This document shows positions 57,791 through 64,000 of a stretch of 64,000 nt of DNA, piece by piece (position 1 is the first letter of the stretch; each line of letters opens with the position of its first letter). The position numbers and the translations under genes were made by a program. The notes beneath the pieces were generated by a model. It saw nothing but the letters and a program-made list of their open reading frames with translations, was not told the DNA's origin and did no database searches. The stretch lies in NCBI RefSeq assembly GCF_029407905.1, contig NC_073628.1, positions 62,566,501 through 62,630,500 on the forward strand, written 5' to 3'. This DNA is from Bubalus kerabau. Its lineage: Eukaryota; Chordata; Mammalia; Artiodactyla; Bovidae.

Positions 57791-58231
57791 TCTGACACCA
57801 TAGCCTATTCTTATTTCCCTAGAACATTTGGGCTCCCAGACAAACTTTCCCTCCATAACAACCTCATCTCACTTGCCACAAACAATGTAATTTATTGCTT
57901 CCTCATCTCTGCTAATAATGTTCTTCCTAGTTCATAGTGCTGAATTAATAGTTCTGATCACCTTGATAATTGCTTGCACAGGTGTGTAACTCTTTGAATA
58001 GATTATGAAATCATGGAAGCCATTATGTTTTTGTTTTTGTTTTATTCAGGGCCAAAAATCCCAAAAGGTCACAGAGAAATTCTCAGGAAATATTTGTGGA
58101 AACCTCAGATTTTATGATTATTGTTTTAATAGATCAATAGCTTATGAAGATTTGGATTTTATGATAACAGTATTTATATTTTTATTAAAGAAAAATAATT
58201 TCACAGGGACCAATAAAATATTATTTAAAAG

Positions 58232-58270
<39 letters not shown>

Positions 58271-59950
58271 CCAGTGGAAATCAGTCAGTGCATTTTAGCT
58301 GTAGCTTTAAAAATGAGGCCTGAAATTTTCTGGAAAGAAATCAAATTCACAAGGTCATATATGAATAATACAGAACAGATAGATGATATAATTTGTTTGG
58401 AATTCTATAGCAGTGTAAACATGTATTACTTGATTTCTCATGTATTAGCTTTGACAGATATGAGATTCATTTTAAACCCTTGAGATAGTTCAATTTTTCA
58501 GTCTTTTGTTTCTCCTCTAATCTTCACTAAAATACTACTTTAAAAAGTCATACTAGCAAAACATAGGGTCATGGCTATCATAGACTATTTATCTGAAAGG
58601 ACACTTTCCTAATAAATATCCTTATCCATCTGAAATGCATCTTGCTGCAATCGATCCAGGATTAATCGATTATAATGCCCAGGCAAACTGATGTTCATTC
58701 ATTTTGGTCAAAAGAAAAATGTCTGGTCACTGAAGGATTTTCCTTTCAAATATCTCCTATTTTTAAATTTTAGTATGCATATCTACTTTCATTTAGGCTT
58801 CCTGAATATCAATTAATAAGCCTCAGCATCTAAGGTATGTCCAACAAGGATTTTTAGCACATGTGATGGAGTCAAAGAGAAATTCACTGTTTCTCATCCA
58901 GTTAAGTCCCTTGCCTTCCAAATTTCTATCTTTTCCTCTTTTTCCTTTACAAAACTATTTTTTTTTACAAAAATTGAAATTTTTTGGCATAGTTCAAGCC
59001 ACATATTAATTCTCATAGAAAGGAAAAAAAGTTATATTATTTCTTTAAAAATACAGTCTTCAATAAAGCATAGTCATCAGTAAGTTTCATTATATATAAT
59101 CCCTATGAGAGTTTCTGATACTGTGATATGTACATGGACATAAGCATTGAAACAGTAGTGTTAAATAAGATGGGGCATTCATTATCATTTAAATATATTC
59201 TCCATCATATATGTATATGAGAAAAAAAATAATCAGGGCAACTATCTGAACTTAAAAGGCAACAATTTAAAACAATGTGGTTATTTTTATTTATTTTCAT
59301 TGCTTTTCCCCTACAACTTTTCATACAGATCTCAGATATCATTGAAAAACTTACATAGTTCTAAATGACATAAATGCACGGCTTTACTCTTTTGTGTAAT
59401 ATATCTACTGTGCTCATGTCTTTTGTTTTAAAAAGTAAAACATTTACATTAATTCTATGTCTTTAAAATTAGGTTAAAAGATTTAAGTAAAATTATCTTT
59501 GCATTGGTGTTAGAATATAATTTCTCTCATTTTTTTCTTCTCTCTCTCTTTTTTTTTTTTAACATACATCAAATGAAACTGAGCTGAAAATCATAGCTCA
59601 TGAATACAGCATTCTCACGTCCGTGGAATAACTAGTACAAATTGACCCTGAGGCAAAGATCCAGAATAGGTCTCTTTGGATGCTACTTGCTTTATTTTTC
59701 CTATGAGGGTCTTAATTTTAAGCAAGGATGAGGAGGAGGTGGTTGGCAGAGTAGCAAGCAGTGGAAGTTATTTTTTTCCTAGGTATTTGAAATGCATTGA
59801 GTGGCACCAGTTTACCTCTGTCTTTTTGGCTATTTCCTTGGTTAAGTAATGCCACTTAGGGCAAACACCATGGGAGAAACTCTCAAAGGTCTTATATCAA
59901 AAGAACCAGTGGCATGAGGTCAGTTCTTCTGCCTTTCCTTGTGTATTAAT
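57791..59950. other. Unannotated 2.2-kb stretch
   Basis: AT-rich, apparently single-copy. Contains the TA microsatellite at 58233-58266. No frame above 97 codons, and the longest (58005-58298) runs through the TA repeat. No gene seen. Confidence 0.45.
58233..58266. repeat. (TA)n microsatellite
   Basis: Pure TA run of about 16 units. Confidence 0.95.
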
Positions 59951-60447
59951 TACAGCAAGTCCCCTACATAAGAACCTTCAAGTTGTGAACTATCAAAGAT
60001 GCAAATGTTCATCTGGTTACAGTAAAGAAACCCAAACCTGTGCTATCCATGTCATACATGTGTGAAATTGCACCTTGCCCTCCATCTCCTATTGCTGATG
60101 ATTCTTCAGCTTCAAGATCTCCCACCTCTTCTCCCTCCTCCGGTCAGTAACTCTTCTTGCCCATTCACTTGATGCCAGACCCTGGATGCCAGCTGTTGAA
60201 CTGTACCACTGTATTTTTTCAAGATATTGTACTGTAAGATTAAAAATGTTTTCTTTACTTTCTGTGCTTGTTTTATATGTGTTATTTGTGTGAAAAGTAT
60301 TACAGTATAAATCTACCACTGCACAGAACTATATAGCTGATTGTGTTAGTTGGGTAGCTAGGTTACATTTGTTGGACTTAGGAACAAATTGGATTTAGGA
60401 ACATGCTCTTCGAATGGAACTCATTCATATGTAGGGAACTTACTGTA
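59951..60447. mobile_element. Tigger-like MITE with TIRs and TA duplication
   Basis: The left end CAGCAAGTCCCCTACATA (59953-59970) is the inverted match, with two differences, of TATGTAGGGAACTTACTG (60428-60445). TA flanks both ends (59951-59952, 60446-60447). 493 bp, too short for a transposase. The minus frame 60089-60319 is not a recognisable transposase domain. Confidence 0.85.
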
Positions 60448-60490
60448 TCATTTGACACTCATAGAACAGCAGGATAGATTTTATTCTTTC

Positions 60491-60532
<42 letters not shown>

Positions 60533-61809
60533 ACAAATGCTCAGAAGTTAAGCATCATATGCAAGAATCAAATAGTTAATTGCTTTTGCCAGGACTTAAA
60601 CCCAAACTATATCATCCCCAGTTTAATTTTCTTTCCACCATATTCCATCTGTTGTGACACATTTGGTAAGCGCACCAAGTGGAAGATAATTTAAAACCAT
60701 TATTTTTGTCCTTAAAACAATTCTGAAGTTTAATTTTAGAATGCCTATTTTTCAGATGCAAATCTGTAGCTGGGATAAGTTAAATGATTTACTCCTGCAA
60801 TTAGTGATGGTCGGACATCTGTATGTGTCTCGGGTTACAGATCCTATACTGTGCTATTTTTCTGTAGTAAGTGTTCACTGGGAGGTTGGAAGTTTATACA
60901 ATTACACATTGCATAATTCTGTAAAGCAAGTCTGGAATTTTTTAATTAAATCTGGTTTGTGAGCAGTGCCAATACGTGGGGGATGGATAGACATTTATAG
61001 GAACATATGAAATATTAATGTAATAATGACTAATTTGATATTAAACACTTGAAACTTTGTTTATGACTTCACATGCATCATAAAATTTCATTAAAACATT
61101 AAGTAGTCATACTTAATGAAGAACCAAATGTATTATCCTAGGCATAGTCCAATATTTTTTTTTCAGTAAAAATGAAAATATTTAGTTATGAATGCATTTT
61201 GGAGATTATCAAGTTAATAGCATTAACTTTACACAACTAACTAACAGATTATTTCTGAAAAGTGCCAAAGAGGAAAATGGAAACAAACAAACCAAAAAGA
61301 AAAGAAAATATAACTGAAGCTAAAATCTTTTGGGCCATTAGTCAGGGCCATTGTTCCCTATTAAGACTGCAGAGGTGAGATTATGCCATTTAAATTTTTT
61401 TCCTCTTAACTTCTTGAGTTATTTCCTTTGATCTCTCATTCATATATGTGTGCATGCATGTATTATTATCTATATGTGTATATTGTGAGTGTGTGTGTGT
61501 GTCTAAACCCCCCCCATTCTAAAATTGAGCAACTCTGTATCACATACAATATAATTTGCTATGTTGTTAAACTGACTTTTGAAAAATTTTGATTGTTGAA
61601 TCTAACATTATTTCCTTCACCGGGCTTTCATAAACCTTCACTGAGTCAATCCTTAACTAAATATTCATCCTCAAATACTGCAAGTCTTTTCAAAATCTAC
61701 AGAAAAGTTCACATGTTTTTGCAATATGCCTCACACCATCATATTCCCTGCCTTAATGTATTTATAACAATTATCTTTCCATTAATTTTGTGATATTATA
61801 ATTTGATTA
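60448..61809. other. Unannotated stretch
   Basis: AT-rich; TA run at 60493-60528 and a TG run plus C8 at about 61488-61515. No gene or repeat family recognised. Confidence 0.42.
60493..60528. repeat. (TA)n microsatellite
   Basis: Pure TA run of about 18 units. Confidence 0.95.
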
Positions 61810-61945
61810 ATGCCTGAACTTCTGACTAATATAAGGAGCAGTGAAAGTAGGGAGAATATCAACTTTTGCCTATCTTTTATCACCCAATGCTCAAAATTAT
61901 ATCTGGAATATTGCATATGTTAATAAATATCTGTTAAGTGAAAAA
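61810..61945 (+). mobile_element. L2 3' end remnant
   Basis: 'gttaataaatatctgttaag' is the typical L2 terminus (aataaatatttgttgaatg), preceded by 'cacccaatgctcaaaattat' where L2 has '…ccccagtgcctagcaca…'. Confidence 0.5.
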
Positions 61946-62301
61946 TATTTACTATTTACAGTTTTATTGTTTATCTCTTCTTTCTTAAACTTTATAATAA
62001 ATATTCTTATAGATTTTAGTAGGTTATTTTCAATTTAAATTTCACATATAAAGATTATAATATTTAAATAACACAAAATACAGAACTTTTTATTTGTCCA
62101 TAAATCATGTTTGGTAATATTTATGCCATATTTTATATTTTGTTCTTGCTTTGCTTTTCCACAAAAGACATTCTAGTTCTGTAGCCTGTTCATCTGGAAT
62201 TGACAATCAATTTTATCATTCTAAGTTGAAGTTTTAATAATGTAATAAACTTTTTTTGGTGTCAACTATGAAAAAAATATTTAGAAAAATTAAGCGTTTC
62301 A

Positions 62302-62352
<51 letters not shown>

Positions 62353-62718
62353 CATATTAAGTGCTTCAGAAGAGTTACCAGGGGTCTCTATTTGATTTAA
62401 ACTGGCTGAAATTTTATTTTAAGTTGTATTTAGTAATGTAGGAGTAATAACAATAGTATTATAGATGACAAGCTACTTTGATTGTTAAGGACTTGATATT
62501 TCTTGGGCCACCTAACTTCTCTAAGACAGCACTTTGGGTACCTTAGGATAATAATTAAAAGTTGGTTTATTCCTTTATATACTGTCATTGATATGGCAGT
62601 TGGATTTATGAACAGTGCTAATTTGCATATTCAACAAATATTTATTGGGCTTCTACTATGCATGATGCTAATGGTTCCCTAGATTTGGTCTCCTCAAAAT
62701 CAAATTTTAGCAAGTACT
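61946..62718. other. Unannotated stretch
   Basis: Contains (TG)n(TA)n at 62303-62346 and a MIR/L2-like scrap at about 62628-62690 ('caacaaatatttattgggct'). Otherwise nothing. Confidence 0.42.
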
Positions 62719-63016
62719 GCAGGCATCAGCCAGAGAAGGCAATGGCATCCCACTCCAGTACTCTTGCCTGGAAAATCCCATGGATGGAGGAGCCTGGTAG
62801 GCTGCAGTCCATGGGGTCGCTAAGAGTTGGACACGAATGAGCGACTTCCATGTCACTTTTCACTTTCATGCATTGGAGAAGGAAATGGCAACCCACTCCA
62901 GTGTTCTTGCCTGGAGAATCCCAGGGACGGCGGAGCCTGGTGGGCTGCCGTCTATGGGTTCGCACAGAGTCGGACACGACTGAAGTGATTTAGCAGCAGC
63001 AGCAGCAGGCATCAGC
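62719..63016 (+). mobile_element. Bov-A2 SINE with 12-bp target duplication
   Basis: Complete sense dimer (62731-63004) with CACTTTTCACTTTCATGCA linker and (AGC)n tail. GCAGGCATCAGC is repeated exactly at 62719-62730 and 63005-63016. Very low divergence suggests a young copy. Confidence 0.96.
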
Positions 63017-63161
63017 TGACTAAATACACAGTTATTGGTTCACAATTGTTACAAAAGAGAAATATACATTCCTGTGAGAGCATCAAATGTGTAACTGCTG
63101 AATCTCAGAGGTTAGGAAAGATCTCCTTGATCATGGGACTACTGAGATAAGGAACTGAGTG

Positions 63162-63364
63162 TCTGCATGCTCAGTCATGTCTGACTCTGCAACCGCATGG
63201 ACTATAGCCCAATAGACTCCTCTGTCCATGGAATTTTCCAGACAAGAATACTGGAGTGGGTTGCCATTTCCTTCTCTAGGGCATCCTCCCAACTCAGGAA
63301 TCCAGGCCACATCTCCTGAATTGGCATGCAGATTCTTTACTGCTGAGCCACTAGGGAAGCCCTG
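63162..63364 (-). mobile_element. Bov-tA SINE
   Basis: Antisense full-length copy from 'gctcagtcatgtctgactc' to 'gagccactagggaagccc'. Confidence 0.9.
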
Positions 63365-63454
63365 AAGTTAATGATAGAAGACCACTATCTGTTTTAATGA
63401 TAGTTGAAACTCTGGATCCTAGAACAGTGTCTTGCCTTGAGCCATTAAAAAAGT

Positions 63455-63832
63455 GAATCTAGCTTACTTCACTCTGTATAATAGGCTCCAGTTTCATCCA
63501 CCTCATTAGAACTGGTTCAAATGTATTCTTTTTAATGGCTGAGTAGTACTCCATTGTGTATATGTACCACTGTTTTCTTATCCATTCATCTGCTGATGGA
63601 CATCTAGGTTGCTTCCATGTCCTGGCTATTATAAACAGTGCTGTGATGAACATTGGGGTACACGTGTCTCTTTCCCTTCTGGTTTCCTCAGTGTGTATGC
63701 CCAGCAGTGGGATTGCTGGATCATAAGGCAATTCTATTTCCAGTTTTTTAAGGAATCTCCACACTGTTCTCCATAGTGGCTGTACTAGTTTGCATTCCCA
63801 CCAACAGTGCAAGAGGGTTCCCTTTTCTCCAC
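63455..63832 (-). mobile_element. L1-BT ORF2 C-terminus, inverted arm
   Basis: The minus-strand frame 63459-63812 reads MHCWWECKLVQPLWRTVWRF … TMEYYSAIKKNTFE … IIQSEVS, the cysteine-rich C-terminal domain of L1 ORF2, intact over 117 codons. It joins abruptly at 63832/63833 to L1 sequence of opposite orientation. Confidence 0.92.
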
Positions 63833-64000
63833 ACGAGACAGCAAAAGAGACACTGATATATAGAACAGTCTTATGGACTCTGTGAGAGAGGGAGAGGGTG
63901 GGAAGATTTGGGAGAATGGCATTGAAACATGTAAAATATCATGTATGAAACGAGTTGCCAGTCCAGGTTCGATGCACAATACTGGATGCTTTGGGCTCGT
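63833..64000 (+). mobile_element. L1-BT 3' UTR, sense arm, cut by window end
   Basis: 'agacagcaaaagagacactg' through 'gccagtccaggttcgatgca' is L1-BT just downstream of ORF2 in sense. It follows the inverted arm, with about 100 bp of element missing between them, the pattern of 5' inversion. The poly(A) end lies beyond the window. Confidence 0.9.

Overview
The window looks like ordinary ruminant (Bovidae, probably cattle-type) non-coding DNA. It is AT-rich and CpG-poor. It is packed with repeat families that together are diagnostic of that group: BovB (RTE-clade LINE), Bov-tA and Bov-A2 SINEs, CHR-type tRNA-Glu SINEs, the ruminant L1 called L1-BT, and a ruminant ERVK-type LTR. Below these lie decayed mammalian repeats (L2, MIR, old L1, MER5/MER1-like and Tigger-like DNA transposons, an ancient LTR). 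I found no host protein-coding exon structure, no functional tRNA, rRNA or ncRNA gene, and no CRISPR or bacterial-type feature. Nearly every long open frame is an L1, BovB or L2 remnant or the opposite strand of one. Family names come from recognition, since no search could be run, and most repeat edges are good to about 5-15 bp.

Layout. 0-24.7 kb: scattered BovB, Bov-tA, L1 and L2 pieces, including a 5'-inverted BovB with a perfect 11-bp target duplication (734-2191) and an old antisense L1 (21.5-24.7 kb) broken by an AT-rich block carrying two head-on BovB ends. 24.7-40.5 kb: a deep nest. An ancient LTR is split by a near-full-length 5'-inverted BovB. That BovB is split by a nearly complete L1-BT (26938-36008), by a 1174-bp solo LTR with a 6-bp duplication, and by a further BovB. 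The L1 itself carries two BovBs, one Bov-A2 and a tiny L1 end. 41-47 kb: BovB inserted head-on into BovB, a MER1-like element split by BovB, and short L1 and Bov-tA insertions. 48-57 kb: L1 3' ends, Bov-tA dimers, a BovB retaining a 207-codon RT frame but split by a ~60-bp L1 fragment with a 15-bp duplication, and an old L1. 57-64 kb: mostly quiet AT-rich DNA with TA microsatellites, a Tigger-like element with visible inverted ends, a Bov-A2 with duplication, and a 5'-inverted L1 running off the end.

The elements do not form a pathway. Their relationship is stratigraphic: older ones are targets of younger ones, all by target-primed reverse transcription except the LTR and DNA elements. The most notable readings are the probable ~490-bp L1 3' transduction (26938-27441), two twin-priming-like BovB inversions, and an LTR whose 5' edge carries a BovB fragment between two near-identical 14-mers. 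I found no new biological system.
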